Shown here one piece after another: positions 31,871-40,973 of a stretch of DNA of 64,000 nt. The DNA is from Mycolicibacterium litorale. GTDB taxonomy: Bacteria > Actinomycetota > Actinomycetes > Mycobacteriales > Mycobacteriaceae. The position numbers and the translations under genes are program-made. The notes beneath the pieces were generated by a model, which was not told the origin of the DNA, did no database searches, and worked only from the letters and a program-made list of their open reading frames with translations. Each line of letters begins with the position of its first letter. Positions within the stretch are counted from its first letter, which is position 1. Location of the stretch: NCBI RefSeq assembly GCF_010731695.1, contig NZ_AP022586.1:1-64000 (forward strand), given 5' to 3'.

Positions 31871-32564
31871 AGGACAGACCCGCGGCGAGCGCGAAGCCCA
31901 GCACCGCTGCCAGGCCCGCCAATTCGCGGGCCTTCTCGGTGGCCTCCGGGATCATCGAGCCGACGAGCATGACCAGCAGCGCCCCGGCGGCGAATCCGTC
32001 GATGCCGCCCTGCAACGGTGCGCCGGCGATCTCCTGCAGTTGGAACCCGCCCACGGTGGCGGCCGCGCAGAGCAGGGCGATGGCGGTCCAGCCCAGCAGG
32101 ATGCCCCGGGTCCGGTGTCCTGCGCCGCGCAGATCGCTGGCCGAGCCGATGGCCTCGGGAAGGTTGGAGACGAAGATCGCGGTGAGCAGTGCGGGGCTGA
32201 CGGCGCCGCCCCCGGCGATGCCGATGCCGAGCACGGCTTGTTCGGGAATGCCGTCGAGGAGGGCGCCCAGCAGCAGGGGAAACCCCGTCGCCTGTTTCTT
32301 GGCGCTGCCGAGCCGGTCGACCAGGCGGTCGGCGACGTAGAAGGTCACCGCGCCGACGGCCAGGCCCAGCGACACCGAGAGGGCGCCGCCGACGCGAAAG
32401 CCCTCCTCGGCGAGTTCGAACGAGATGCTGGCGACCAGCGCTCCGGCGCCGAAGCCCAGCACCAGCCCGATGAGGCGGCGGTTCCATCTGCGTGCGACGC
32501 CCGCCAGGGCGCCGATGATCAGTGAGGAGGCGGCGACCAGCCCCCACAGGAGCGCGCTGCTCAC
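31860..32564 (-). CDS. ZIP-family metal transporter
   Basis: 234 residues, about eight membrane segments. The ZIP core is recognisable in LVLGFGAGALVASISFELAEEG, LLLGALLDGIPEQAVLGIGIA and FVSNLPEAIGSASDLR. The usual metal-binding His of the fourth and fifth helices are replaced (LDGIPE and SNLPE), so the metal or even transport activity is uncertain. GTG 32564 starts 3 bp after the stop of the upstream DUF4383 gene. It ends in an 11-bp tandem repeat. Confidence 0.8.
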   Translation of the reverse strand: MSSALLWGLVAASSLIIGALAGVARRWNRRLIGLVLGFGAGALVASISFELAEEGFRVGGALSVSLGLAVGAVTFYVADRLVDRLGSAKKQATGFPLLLGALLDGIPEQAVLGIGIAGGGAVSPALLTAIFVSNLPEAIGSASDLRGAGHRTRGILLGWTAIALLCAAATVGGFQLQEIAGAPLQGGIDGFAAGALLVMLVGSMIPEATEKARELAGLAAVLGFALAAGLSLAS

Positions 32565-32567
32565 CGG

Positions 32568-33047
32568 CTATGCGCCGGATTTGGCGCGTGACCTCGCGCG
32601 GGCCCGTGATCGAGGTTTGGTCGGATCGTGTTGAGCCGCAAGGGTCAACGCGAGAATGACCATCACGGCGCCGAGCGCGAAGTGCAGCCAGTTGTCGGCA
32701 CGGTTGAGCGGGAAGAGGTCGGCGATGCCGCTGTGCCCCGACGCGGCCCGGTAGATCCACATGCCGAGGAGGATGACACCACCGGCCAGCAGATAGGCGC
32801 GCGATGCGGCGTAGGTGCGCGCGCAGAACATGCCTGCCGCACCGAGGACGAGGTGCAGGGTGTTGTGCAGGCCCGAGACGGCGAACACGCCGAACAGGAG
32901 TGCGTCGGAGTCGTGGCCCGCCCATCGGAGGGCGTCGTGGTCTGTGGTGACGCCCGGCAGGAAGCCGAGCGCGCCGAGGAGGAGGTAGCCGGCACCGACG
33001 AACAGCGCCGCACCCTGGACAGCCATCAACGTAGGTCTCTTCACCAT
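32568..33047 (-). CDS. DUF4383 membrane protein, copy 1
   Basis: 159 residues with four membrane segments (AVQGAALFVGAGYLLLGALGFL and three more). The family motif GLHNTLHLVLGAAGM and the DNWLHFALG near the end are present. The tail is Arg/Ser/Lys-rich. The start is ATG 33047 with GGGAGG at 33054-33059. It is paralogous to the next gene upstream and co-directional with the ZIP transporter. The function is unknown. Confidence 0.82.
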   Translation of the reverse strand: MVKRPTLMAVQGAALFVGAGYLLLGALGFLPGVTTDHDALRWAGHDSDALLFGVFAVSGLHNTLHLVLGAAGMFCARTYAASRAYLLAGGVILLGMWIYRAASGHSGIADLFPLNRADNWLHFALGAVMVILALTLAAQHDPTKPRSRARARSRAKSGA

Positions 33048-33078
33048 CGCTCGCCTCCCATTGACCTGCACAGATGCA

Positions 33079-33121
33079 ATACCCGGGCGGATCCCCGTTC
33101 AATCGGGAGCCGCCCGGGTAT
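33079..33121 (-). terminator. Long hairpin between the two DUF4383 genes
   Basis: Perfect 12-bp arms (ATACCCGGGCGG at 33079-33090, CCGCCCGGGTAT at 33110-33121) enclose a 19-nt loop that can itself pair (CCCG/CGGG). It starts 11 bp after the stop of the upstream DUF4383 gene. There is no U-tract, as is usual for mycobacterial terminators. Confidence 0.7.
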
Positions 33122-33131
33122 CGGGTCGTGA

Positions 33132-33623
33132 TCAGCGGGTGGCGGGCGGCGTCCGTCCGGGGGCGTGGACGGTGTCGCGACGACTGAGCGCGACGCCGAG
33201 ACCGATCATGCCGATGGCCAGCACGAGGTGCAGCCAGTTGTCGGCGTCGTTGACCGGCACGAAGTTCGCGCTGCTGTCGTGATCGATCAGCATGCCGTAG
33301 ATGAACAGCAGCAGATAGATGACACCGCCGCCGATCAGGTAGGTGCGCGCGCCATTCCACGTGCGGCCCATCAGGATGCCGGCGACGCCGAACAGCAGGT
33401 GCACGAGGTTGTGCAGGATCGACACGTTGAAGATGCCGAGCAGCGCTGCCTCGGAATGGTGGCTGGCGAACGTCATCGTGTCGTAGTTCGTCGTGATCCC
33501 CGGGATGAACCCGAGAATGCCGACGAGGAGGAACACAACACCGACCGCGGCCGCCGCCTTCTGCAGCGAGGTCGGATACCTCCCCATTGCTCCGCCGGTT
33601 CGCGCCGGTTCGTTGTATGCCAT
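33132..33623 (-). CDS. DUF4383 membrane protein, copy 2
   Basis: 163 residues, four membrane segments, with SILHNLVHLLFGVAGILMG and DADNWLHLVLAIGMIGLGVAL matching copy 1 in the same order. The start is ATG 33623, supported by AAAGGAG at 33629-33635. The two copies look like an old tandem duplication, here separated by a hairpin, so they may be expressed at different levels. Confidence 0.82.
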   Translation of the reverse strand: MAYNEPARTGGAMGRYPTSLQKAAAAVGVVFLLVGILGFIPGITTNYDTMTFASHHSEAALLGIFNVSILHNLVHLLFGVAGILMGRTWNGARTYLIGGGVIYLLLFIYGMLIDHDSSANFVPVNDADNWLHLVLAIGMIGLGVALSRRDTVHAPGRTPPATR

Positions 33624-33725
33624 GGTCACTCCTTTTCCTGGATGGACGTCGGCACACGTACCCGGGTGCGGCCGGTGCAAACGCGCGCTTATACACCGGT
33701 CGAACTCGTCGCAGGTCAGAGGCGG

Positions 33726-34417
33726 TTAATCAGGCTCCTCGTCCTCGCCGGCGTGGTCTGTGAGGTAGCGCTGCGGGTGGAAGTAGTTATTGGTCCGGGG
33801 TTGGCCGGCGTCGTGGCGGGCTGGTGGAATCCACTCGGTGCGGCCGTTGCCGGGCCGCTTGGTGGTCCATCCGGTTTTCTCGATCAAGAGGTTGGCGGGT
33901 TGGCAGGCCTGGGTGAGATCGTCGATGTCGGTGCGGCCGCCGTGGCAGAAGTCGTGGGTGTGGTGGACTTCGCACCAGTAGAACGGCACCGTGCACTGGG
34001 GATGGGTGCAACCCCGGTCGCGGGCGAACAACGCCAACCTCTGAGCGGTGGTGGCGTTGCGCCGTGCCCGGCCGAGGTAGAGGACTTCTTCGGTGTGGTC
34101 GTCGAACACCGCCAGATAGTGGCGGGAGCGCGCCGCCATCCGGATGAGGTCGCGGATGGGTAGGCGGTTGCCGCCGCCGGTGGCCGCCCAGCCGGCGGCG
34201 CGTTCCAACTCGTTGACGGTGGTGGTGGCGACGATGGTGGCGGGCACGCCGGCGACCTGCCCAAGCCCGCCCGATTCGACGGTGTCTTTGAGGACCCGAT
34301 TGACCGCGTCGTGGTGTCGTTGGTCGGCGGTGCGGTCATCGGGGCCGACGTGGTCGGGCGGCAGATTCGCGCCCGGGGCACCGTGTTTGGCCAGTGCCCC
34401 GCGAGTGTGCGCAAACT
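33726..34417 (-). pseudogene. C-terminal remnant of a DUF222/HNH (13E12-type) protein
   Basis: An open frame of about 230 codons matches the C-terminal half of mycobacterial 13E12/REP13E12 proteins: GLGQVAGVPATIVATTTVNEL, HYLAVFDDHTEEVLYLGRARR, and the HNH-type zinc site DRGCTHPQCTVPFYWCEVHHTHDF. The N-terminal DUF222 half (about 200 residues) is missing; homology stops near 34417, close to the acyl-CoA synthetase stop. The first Met is at about 34247, so the remnant may not be translated. REP13E12 elements are target sites of mobile elements in mycobacteria. Confidence 0.7.
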
Positions 34418-34492
34418 GCTGTCATGTCAGCGGTGTGTCGGGTGCAGACACGCACGCTCGCGCAACAAGGGGAGGTAGCTGAGGCGCCCGCG

Positions 34493-36370
34493 TCAGCCGC
34501 CCGAGCGCAACACCGGATGCAGCTTGTCGATCACCGACGGGTCCTCGATGGTCGACGGCAGCGGTTCGTCGCGCCCCTCGGCGATTCCGCGCATCGTCTT
34601 ACGCAGGATCTTGCCCGAGCGGGTCTTCGGCAGCGCCGGGACCACGTCGACCTGTTTCAAAGCCGCTACGGCACCGATGTTGTCGCGCACCGCCGCCACC
34701 AGCTCTGCCTCCAGCCCCTCGGCGTCGGCGCCGGTCTTGAGGACCACGAATCCGCGCGGCACCTGACCCTTGATCTCGTCGGCCACCCCGATGACCGCAC
34801 ATTCGGCCACGGCCGGATGCCCGGCGAGCACCGCCTCGATGGAACCCGTCGACAACCGGTGGCCGGCCACGTTGATCACGTCGTCGGTGCGGCCCATCAC
34901 GAACAGGTAGCCGTCCTCGTCGATGTAGCCGCCGTCCCCGGTCAGGTAGTAGCCGGGGAACGCCCGCAGATAGGCGGCGACGTAGCGGTCGTCGTCGCCC
35001 CACAGCGTCGGCAGGGTGCCGGGCGGCAGCGGCAACTTGACGCAGATCGCGCCCTCCTCGTTCGGGGCGCATTCCGATCCGTCCGAGCGCAGGATCCGGA
35101 CGTCGTAGCCCGGCATCGGCACCGTCGCCGAACCGGGTTTGACGGGCATCGGTTCCACACCCATCGGGTCGGCGGCGATCGCCCAGCCCGTCTCGGTCTG
35201 CCACCAGTGGTCGATCACCGGAATGCCGAGCTTCTCCGATGCCCACTCGTAGGTACCGGGGTCGAGGCGTTCACCTGCCTGGAAGAGGTATTCGAGCTTC
35301 GACAGGTCGTACCGGCTGAGCTCGCGGCCCTGAGGATCCTCTTTCTTGATGGCGCGGATCGCCGTCGGCGCGGTGAACAGCGCCTTGACGCCGTGCTCGG
35401 CGGCTACCCGCCAGAACGCGCCCGCATCGGGCGTGCCGACCGGTTTGCCTTCGTAGATAACGGTTGTCGCGCCGAGGAACAGCGGCGCGTACACGATGTA
35501 GGAGTGGCCGACCACCCAGCCGACATCCGAGGCGGCCCAGTAGACGACGCCGGGTTGGGTGTCGTAGATGTGGCGCATGCTCCACAGCAGGGCGACCGCG
35601 TGACCGCCGTTGTCGCGGACGATGCCCTTCGGCTTGCCGGTGGTGCCCGAGGTGTACAGAACATAGAGCGGGTCGGTGGCGGCCACCGGCACCGGGTCGA
35701 CGGGTTCGGCGCTTGCCACCAGGTCGGCCCAGTCGTGGTCGCGGCCCTCGGTGAGCTCGCAGCGGCGGTGTTCGCGCTGCAGGATCACGCATGCGGCGGG
35801 GTGGTGCTGGGCCATGTCGAGGGCGGCATCGAGCATCGGTTTGTACTCGACGGTGCGGGTCGGTTCGACGCCGCATGACGCGGACACCACTGCAGTCGGG
35901 CGGGCGTCGTCGATACGGGCGGCCAGTTCGTGCGCGGCGAATCCACCGAACACCACGGAGTGCACCGCGCCGAGGCGTGCGCACGCCAGCATTGCGATCA
36001 GCGCTTCGGGCACCATCGGCAGGTAGATGACGACGCGGTCGCCCTTCTCGACGCCGAGGCCCCGCAGCGCGCCGGCGAATCGTGCGGTCTGGTCGAGCAG
36101 TTCGCGGTAGGTGTAGGTGCGTTTGGCGCCGGTCACGGGGGAGTCGTAGATCAGCGCGGCCTGGTCGCCGCGGCCGTCGTCGACGTGGCGGTCCAGGGCA
36201 TTCGCGCAGGTGTTGAGTTCCCCGTCCGGGAACCAGCGGTAGAACGGCGGGTTGGTGTCGTCGAGGATGCGGGTGGGTTCGCGGGTCCAGGTGACGGCCC
36301 GGGCGGCGTCCGCCCAGAACTTCTCGGGGTCGTCGATACTGGCCCTGAACAGGTCTCGATAGCCGCTCAT
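34493..36370 (-). CDS. prpE: Propionyl-CoA synthetase / acetyl-CoA synthetase-like ligase
   Basis: 625-residue AMP-forming ligase that activates propionate or acetate. Motifs: YTSGTTGKPKGIVRDNGGH (P-loop), VGHSYIVYAPLFLGATTVIYEG, HWWQTETGWAIAADPMG, and the regulatory/catalytic lysine in KTRSGKILRKTMRGIAEG. The N-terminal YRDLFRASIDDPEKFWADAA is the PrpE form. The Lys is a target of protein acylation in this family. The start is ATG 36370. PrpE is favoured over AcsA by length and N-terminus. Confidence 0.85.
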   Translation of the reverse strand: MSGYRDLFRASIDDPEKFWADAARAVTWTREPTRILDDTNPPFYRWFPDGELNTCANALDRHVDDGRGDQAALIYDSPVTGAKRTYTYRELLDQTARFAGALRGLGVEKGDRVVIYLPMVPEALIAMLACARLGAVHSVVFGGFAAHELAARIDDARPTAVVSASCGVEPTRTVEYKPMLDAALDMAQHHPAACVILQREHRRCELTEGRDHDWADLVASAEPVDPVPVAATDPLYVLYTSGTTGKPKGIVRDNGGHAVALLWSMRHIYDTQPGVVYWAASDVGWVVGHSYIVYAPLFLGATTVIYEGKPVGTPDAGAFWRVAAEHGVKALFTAPTAIRAIKKEDPQGRELSRYDLSKLEYLFQAGERLDPGTYEWASEKLGIPVIDHWWQTETGWAIAADPMGVEPMPVKPGSATVPMPGYDVRILRSDGSECAPNEEGAICVKLPLPPGTLPTLWGDDDRYVAAYLRAFPGYYLTGDGGYIDEDGYLFVMGRTDDVINVAGHRLSTGSIEAVLAGHPAVAECAVIGVADEIKGQVPRGFVVLKTGADAEGLEAELVAAVRDNIGAVAALKQVDVVPALPKTRSGKILRKTMRGIAEGRDEPLPSTIEDPSVIDKLHPVLRSGG

Positions 36371-36398
36371 ACCGGCAGGCTATACCCGGGGCCGAAGG

Positions 36399-37079
36399 CT
36401 ACTGCTGGAATCGGTACCCCATCCCGGCTTCGGTGAGGAGGTGCACGGGCCGGGACGGATCGTCTTCGAGTTTCCGGCGTAGCTGGGCGAGATAGACGCG
36501 GAGATAGTGCGTCTCTTTCGCGTACGCCGGACCCCACACTTCTCTGAGTAGCTCCTCGCGGCCGACGAGTTTGCCGCGGTGACGGACCAGCATCTCGAGC
36601 ATCCCCCATTCGGTGGGGGTGAGGTGGACCTCCGCACCGTTCTTGATCACCCGCTTCGCCGCCAGGTCGACGGTGAACGACTCGGTCACGACGACAGGTT
36701 CGTCCTCGTCGGCCGTCGCCGTGGCCCGGCGCACCGCGGCCCGCAGCCGGGCCAGGAACTCGTCCATGCCAAAGGGTTTGGTGACGTAGTCGTCGGCGCC
36801 GGCGTCGAGCGCCTCGACCTTGTCGGCCGAGTCGGTGCGGGCGGACAACACGATGACGGGCGCGGTCAGCCAGCCGCGCAGGCCGGCGAGCACCTCGATC
36901 CCCGACATGTCGGGAAGGCCGAGATCCAGCACGACCACGTCCGGTTTGTGGTCGGCCGCCGAACGCAGCGCGTCGGCGCCGGTGGCGGCGGTGGTCACCT
37001 CGTAGCCGCGCACCGACAGGTTGATTCGCAGCGCCCGCTGGATCTGTGGTTCGTCGTCGATGACGAGCACGCGCGTCAC
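36399..37079 (-). CDS. kdpE: KdpE response regulator
   Basis: OmpR-type regulator of potassium uptake. The receiver domain has VLVIDDEPQIQRALRINL, the phospho-acceptor Asp in VVVLDLGLPDMSG and the conserved Lys in DDYVTKPFGMDE; the winged-helix DNA-binding domain ends HLLTEAGMGYRFQQ. 226 residues. GTG 37079 overlaps the kdpD stop as GTGA. Confidence 0.93.
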   Translation of the reverse strand: MTRVLVIDDEPQIQRALRINLSVRGYEVTTAATGADALRSAADHKPDVVVLDLGLPDMSGIEVLAGLRGWLTAPVIVLSARTDSADKVEALDAGADDYVTKPFGMDEFLARLRAAVRRATATADEDEPVVVTESFTVDLAAKRVIKNGAEVHLTPTEWGMLEMLVRHRGKLVGREELLREVWGPAYAKETHYLRVYLAQLRRKLEDDPSRPVHLLTEAGMGYRFQQ

Positions 37080-39586
37080 GCGGACACCTCCTGCGGTGCG
37101 GCGAGGTCGATTTCGACCGTCAGGCCGCCGCCGGGGGTGTCGCCTGCGGTGACCGTGCCGCCCATCGCCTCGACGAATCCACGTGCCACCGACAATCCGA
37201 GCCCCACGCCGGTGGTGGTGTCGTGGTCACCCAGCCGTTGGAACGCACCGAACACCTCGTCCTGCGCGCCGGGCGGGATACCGGGTCCCGTGTCGGCGAC
37301 GGCGATCAGCACCCGGTCACCCACGCGTCCGGCGGTGACGCGCACCGGGCCGTCGGGTGCGTACCGCAGGGCGTTGTCGATGAGGTTCGCCAGCACGCGT
37401 TCGAGCAGGCCACTGTCGGCGGCCACCACGCAGCTGTCGACGTCGACCTCCACGCGGTCCAGCTTGTCGCGACCGGATCCGGTTGTGCCGCGGCTGATCC
37501 CGAGCAGAGCGCGCTGCACGGTCTCCTCGAGGTAGACCGGGCGCAGTTGCGGGTGCACGACGCCGGCGGCCAGGCGTGAGGAGTCGAGCAGGTTGGCGAC
37601 CAGGGCGGTCAGCTGGTCGACCGACTCCTCGACGGTGGCCAGCAGTTCGGCCCGGTCCTCGGGGGAGAAGTCCACTTCGTCGGTGCGCAGGCTGGACACC
37701 GCGGCCTTCGCTCCGGCCAGCGGGGTGCGCAGGTCGTGGCTGACGGCGGAGAGCAGCGAGCGGCGCAATTCGTCGGCGCGGGTGATCGCTTCGGCGCGCC
37801 CGGCCTCCTCGGTGAGTTCGCGCTGCCGAACCAGGCCTGCGGCCTGCGCGGCGACCGCCGACAGCACGCGGCGATCATGCGCGGCCAGCTTGCGTCCGGC
37901 CAGCAGCAGCCAGAATTCGTCGTCGCCGACCTCGACCGCGGTATCCGCAGTCGCGATGTCGGCGCACGGATCGGTACCCACACACGCGACGATCCCAGAG
38001 TTCTCCCGTAGCAGGCTGACCGCGCGCTGCGCGTAGGTCTCACGGACCCGCTCCAGGAGCACGGTGAGGTCGGCGTCGCGGAGCACGGAACCGGCGAACA
38101 GGGTGAGCAATTCGGCCTCCCGCGAGGCCTGACGCGCTTCGCGGCGCCGGTTGGACGCGCTGTCGACGAGGGCGGCGACGGCCACGGCGACGGCCAGCAG
38201 CACCACGATGGTCAGTGCACTGTCGGGCTCGGCCATCGTGAACGTGCGGCGCGGGCTGATGAGGAAGTAGTTGAGCAGCAGACCGGAGAGCACGGCGGAC
38301 AGCGCCGCGGGTGCCACACCGCCGAGCAGTGCGACGAGCAGGACGCCGACGAAGAACAACGCGCTCTCGCCGGCGACGCCGAGCAACGGGTCGAGCAGCA
38401 GCACGGTCACCGCGCAGATCGTGGCCGGGATGACAAAGGCGGCCAGCCAGGAGGTCGCATGCCGGAAGCGGGGCTTCGCCGTCGAACCTCGGTGCGCCTC
38501 TTCGTGGGTGACCATGTGGACGTCGATTTTCCCGGACCGCTGGACCACTGTGGCGCCGATGCCCTCGTCGAAGATGCGGGCCCATCGGGAGCGGCGAGAG
38601 GTGCCGATCACCAGTTGGGTGGCGTTGCGCTCGCGGGCGAAATCCAGCAGGGCCGTGGGGACGTCGTCGCCGGTGACGGTGTGCACCGTCGCGCCGAGGC
38701 CGGCAGCCACCTCACGGACCTTGTCCATGTCGGGCGCAGAGACGCCGGTCAGCCCGTCGCCACGCACGACGTGCACGACCATCAGTTCGGCACTGGACTT
38801 CGACGCGATGCGTGACGCCCGGCGCACCAGCGTCTCGGATTCGGGGCCGCCGGTGACCGCGACGACGACGCGCTCGCGAGCCTCCCACGTGTCGGTGATG
38901 CGGTTGTCGGCGCGGTATTTCGCCAGCGCGGCGTCGACCTGGTCGGCCAGCCACAGCAGTGCGAGTTCGCGCAGCGCGGTGAGGTTGCCGCGCCGGAAGT
39001 AGTTGCTCAATGCGGCGTCGATGCGTTCGGGGGCGTAGACGTTGCCGTGAGAGAGTCTGCGGCGCAATGCCTCCGGGGTGATGTCGACGAGCTCGATCTG
39101 ATCGGCGGAGCGGACCACCTCGTCGGGCACCTTCTCGAGTTGTTCGATGCCGGTGATCTGGGTGACGACGTCGTTGAGGCTCTCGAGGTGCTGCACGTTG
39201 ACCGTCGTGATCACGGTGATGCCTGCGGCCAGTAATTCTTCGACGTCCTGCCAGCGTTTGGCGTTGCGGCTGCCCGGGATGTTGGTGTGTGCCAGTTCGT
39301 CGACGAGGGCGACCTCGGGGCGGCGGGCGAGGACGGCGTCGACGTCGAGTTCGGGGAACTGGCCGCCGCGGTAGCTGAGGTAGCGGGGTGGGACCACCTC
39401 GATGCCGTCGAGCAGTTCGGCGGTTTTCGCGCGGCCGTGGGTCTCGACGACGGCGGCGACGAGGTCGGTGCCGCGCGCCAGCCGCCGGTGCGCTTCGCCG
39501 AGCATGGCGTAGGTCTTGCCGACGCCGGGAGCGGCGCCGAGGTAGATGCGCAGCTCCCCGCGTTTCGGACCGTTGGCAGCCGTCAC
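37076..39586 (-). CDS. kdpD: KdpD sensor histidine kinase
   Basis: 836-residue membrane sensor. The N-terminal KdpD domain has IYLGAAPGVGKTYAMLGEAH (Walker-type) and VDELAHTNIPGS; then a USP-like domain, four membrane segments (from about SWLAAFVIPATICAVTVLLL), and the kinase core with the phosphorylated His in SAVSHDLRTPLAGAKAAVSS, plus N, G1 and G2 boxes (NLIDNALRYAP, VADTGPGIPPG, GVGLGLSVARGF). GTG 39586 is chosen by family alignment; GTG 39601 is also possible. The structural genes kdpFABC, often next to kdpDE, are absent from the window. Confidence 0.92.
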   Translation of the reverse strand: MTAANGPKRGELRIYLGAAPGVGKTYAMLGEAHRRLARGTDLVAAVVETHGRAKTAELLDGIEVVPPRYLSYRGGQFPELDVDAVLARRPEVALVDELAHTNIPGSRNAKRWQDVEELLAAGITVITTVNVQHLESLNDVVTQITGIEQLEKVPDEVVRSADQIELVDITPEALRRRLSHGNVYAPERIDAALSNYFRRGNLTALRELALLWLADQVDAALAKYRADNRITDTWEARERVVVAVTGGPESETLVRRASRIASKSSAELMVVHVVRGDGLTGVSAPDMDKVREVAAGLGATVHTVTGDDVPTALLDFARERNATQLVIGTSRRSRWARIFDEGIGATVVQRSGKIDVHMVTHEEAHRGSTAKPRFRHATSWLAAFVIPATICAVTVLLLDPLLGVAGESALFFVGVLLVALLGGVAPAALSAVLSGLLLNYFLISPRRTFTMAEPDSALTIVVLLAVAVAVAALVDSASNRRREARQASREAELLTLFAGSVLRDADLTVLLERVRETYAQRAVSLLRENSGIVACVGTDPCADIATADTAVEVGDDEFWLLLAGRKLAAHDRRVLSAVAAQAAGLVRQRELTEEAGRAEAITRADELRRSLLSAVSHDLRTPLAGAKAAVSSLRTDEVDFSPEDRAELLATVEESVDQLTALVANLLDSSRLAAGVVHPQLRPVYLEETVQRALLGISRGTTGSGRDKLDRVEVDVDSCVVAADSGLLERVLANLIDNALRYAPDGPVRVTAGRVGDRVLIAVADTGPGIPPGAQDEVFGAFQRLGDHDTTTGVGLGLSVARGFVEAMGGTVTAGDTPGGGLTVEIDLAAPQEVSA

Positions 39587-39676
39587 GTGTTCATCATCCA
39601 CCGGGGGTTCGCATTGGCCGGAGGGTCCCAGCGTTTGTCCAGCTTGGTCGGAGGTCGCGTCGACAAGATCGGGGAC

Positions 39677-40354
39677 ATGATTCACTTTCGCCGTTCGCAG
39701 ACCAAACCGCGCCACACCGTGTGCCACCGGGCGTTGCGGGGGACGCCGCTGCACGTGCCCGCCGAGTTGTTGACGACCGCTGCGGTGGCGGACTGGGTGC
39801 GGCGGCGCGGGTTGGGCGTCGATGTGTCGAGCGCGTCGGAGTTGTCGTTGGCGCTGGACGCGGGGTTACCGGCGGCTCGGGTGGCGGCGCAATGCGGTGA
39901 TGTCGAGACCGTCGAGGCGGCGGTCGCCGCTGGGGTGGGGCGGTTCGTGATCGGCGGGTGGTCGGAGGTGATGCTGCTGGCGGGGCAACCGTCGGCGGCG
40001 CATCGGGTGGTGGTCGACGTGACCGCGGGGACGGGTGAGCGGTTGGCGGCGTCGGTGATGTCGTTGGGGCGGCTGGACGTTGTGGGATTGCGGTGCAGCG
40101 TGTCTGGCGACGCCGAGGCGGGGGAGGCGGTGCGCAGGATGATCGAGCAGATGGCGCGGTTGCGCCGTCTGCACGGGGCGATCCTGACGCGAGTGTGCCT
40201 GGCGGGGTACGGGCGCGGTGACGTCGATCCGCAGGAGTTGCGGCGAGGGGTGCTCGGGTTGCAGCTGGCGGCGGAGGAGGCGTGCGCTGCGCTGCGGTAT
40301 CCGCGGCCGGCGCTGGTGCTGTCGCTGCATGCGGCGGCGTTGGTGGGCTCGTAG
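39677..40354 (+). CDS. Diaminopimelate-decarboxylase-like barrel protein lacking the PLP lysine
   Basis: 225 residues. The stretch TAAVADWVRRRGLGVDVSSA and ELSLALDAGLPAARVAAQCG matches the fold-type III PLP barrel of LysA-type decarboxylases. The position of the PLP lysine (the YAxKA motif) reads VCHRAL, so the Lys is missing, and the C-terminal domain is absent. This suggests a pseudoenzyme or a remnant. It is divergent from kdpD with 90 bp between starts. GGGGAC precedes ATG 39677. The assignment rests on motif resemblance only. Confidence 0.55.
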   Translation: MIHFRRSQTKPRHTVCHRALRGTPLHVPAELLTTAAVADWVRRRGLGVDVSSASELSLALDAGLPAARVAAQCGDVETVEAAVAAGVGRFVIGGWSEVMLLAGQPSAAHRVVVDVTAGTGERLAASVMSLGRLDVVGLRCSVSGDAEAGEAVRRMIEQMARLRRLHGAILTRVCLAGYGRGDVDPQELRRGVLGLQLAAEEACAALRYPRPALVLSLHAAALVGS

Positions 40355-40457
40355 GTTTTTGGCCCCGTGCCGCCGCCCGTGCCGGCGCCCAGATCTACAC
40401 CAGGGTCGTGAATCCAGCGGGTCGACGACCCTCACGTAGATCTCGACGTGTCCGGGC

Positions 40458-40865
40458 TCAGTCGATGACGGCGGTGGCTTCGACTTCGATGAGCATGTCG
40501 GGTTCGGCGAGGGTGGCGACGCCGATGCCGGTCAGCGGGGGCAGTGCGGTGATGCCGAGCGTGGCGGATGCGCGGGCGACGCCGTCGACGAAGGCGGGCA
40601 TCTTGTCGGGGGTCCAGTCGACGAGGTAGACGGTCAGCTTGGCGACGTCGTCGAAGGTGGCGCCCGCCGCGGCGAGGGCGGTGCCCATGTTGAGGTAGCA
40701 CTGTTCGACCTGGGCGGCGAAATCGTTCTCGCCGACCTTGGCGCCGTTCGCGTCCCGGGCGACCTGGCCGGCGATGAAGACGAGCTTGGACCCGGTGGCC
40801 ACGGAGACCTGCCGGTAGAGGTCGACGGTCGGTAGGCCTTCGGGGTTGATCAGGGTGATCGGCAT
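40458..40865 (-). CDS. RidA family (YjgF/UK114) protein
   Basis: 135 residues. The N-terminal ITLINPEGLPTVDLYRQVSVA, the FIAGQVARDANG strand and the C-terminal EPDMLIEVEATAVID are typical of RidA-like enamine/imine deaminases. The Arg used for substrate binding in true RidA is not clearly in place, so the activity may differ. ATG 40865 is the start; it ends the conserved chromosomal part before the tRNA-Leu fragment. Confidence 0.82.
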   Translation of the reverse strand: MPITLINPEGLPTVDLYRQVSVATGSKLVFIAGQVARDANGAKVGENDFAAQVEQCYLNMGTALAAAGATFDDVAKLTVYLVDWTPDKMPAFVDGVARASATLGITALPPLTGIGVATLAEPDMLIEVEATAVID

Positions 40866-40931
40866 GTGGTCAACGTACGGCGCGATGCCGACGGGCCGCG
40901 GGAAGCCATGCAATAAGGTCTGACCTGCATG

Positions 40932-40973
40932 GCCCCCATAGCCCAATTGGCAGAGGCAGCGGACTTAAAATCC
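40932..40973 (+). tRNA. 5' half of tRNA-Leu(UAA), truncated after the anticodon stem
   Basis: Acceptor 5' strand GCCCCCA, a D-arm (GCCCAATTGGCAGAGGCAG) and the anticodon stem-loop (GGACTTAAAATCC, anticodon TAA) match a mycobacterial tRNA-Leu. After 40973 the variable arm, T-arm and TGGGGGC 3' strand are missing, and the following sequence is unrelated. The gene is cut and the island begins here, so this is probably one junction of an integrated element. Confidence 0.75.
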
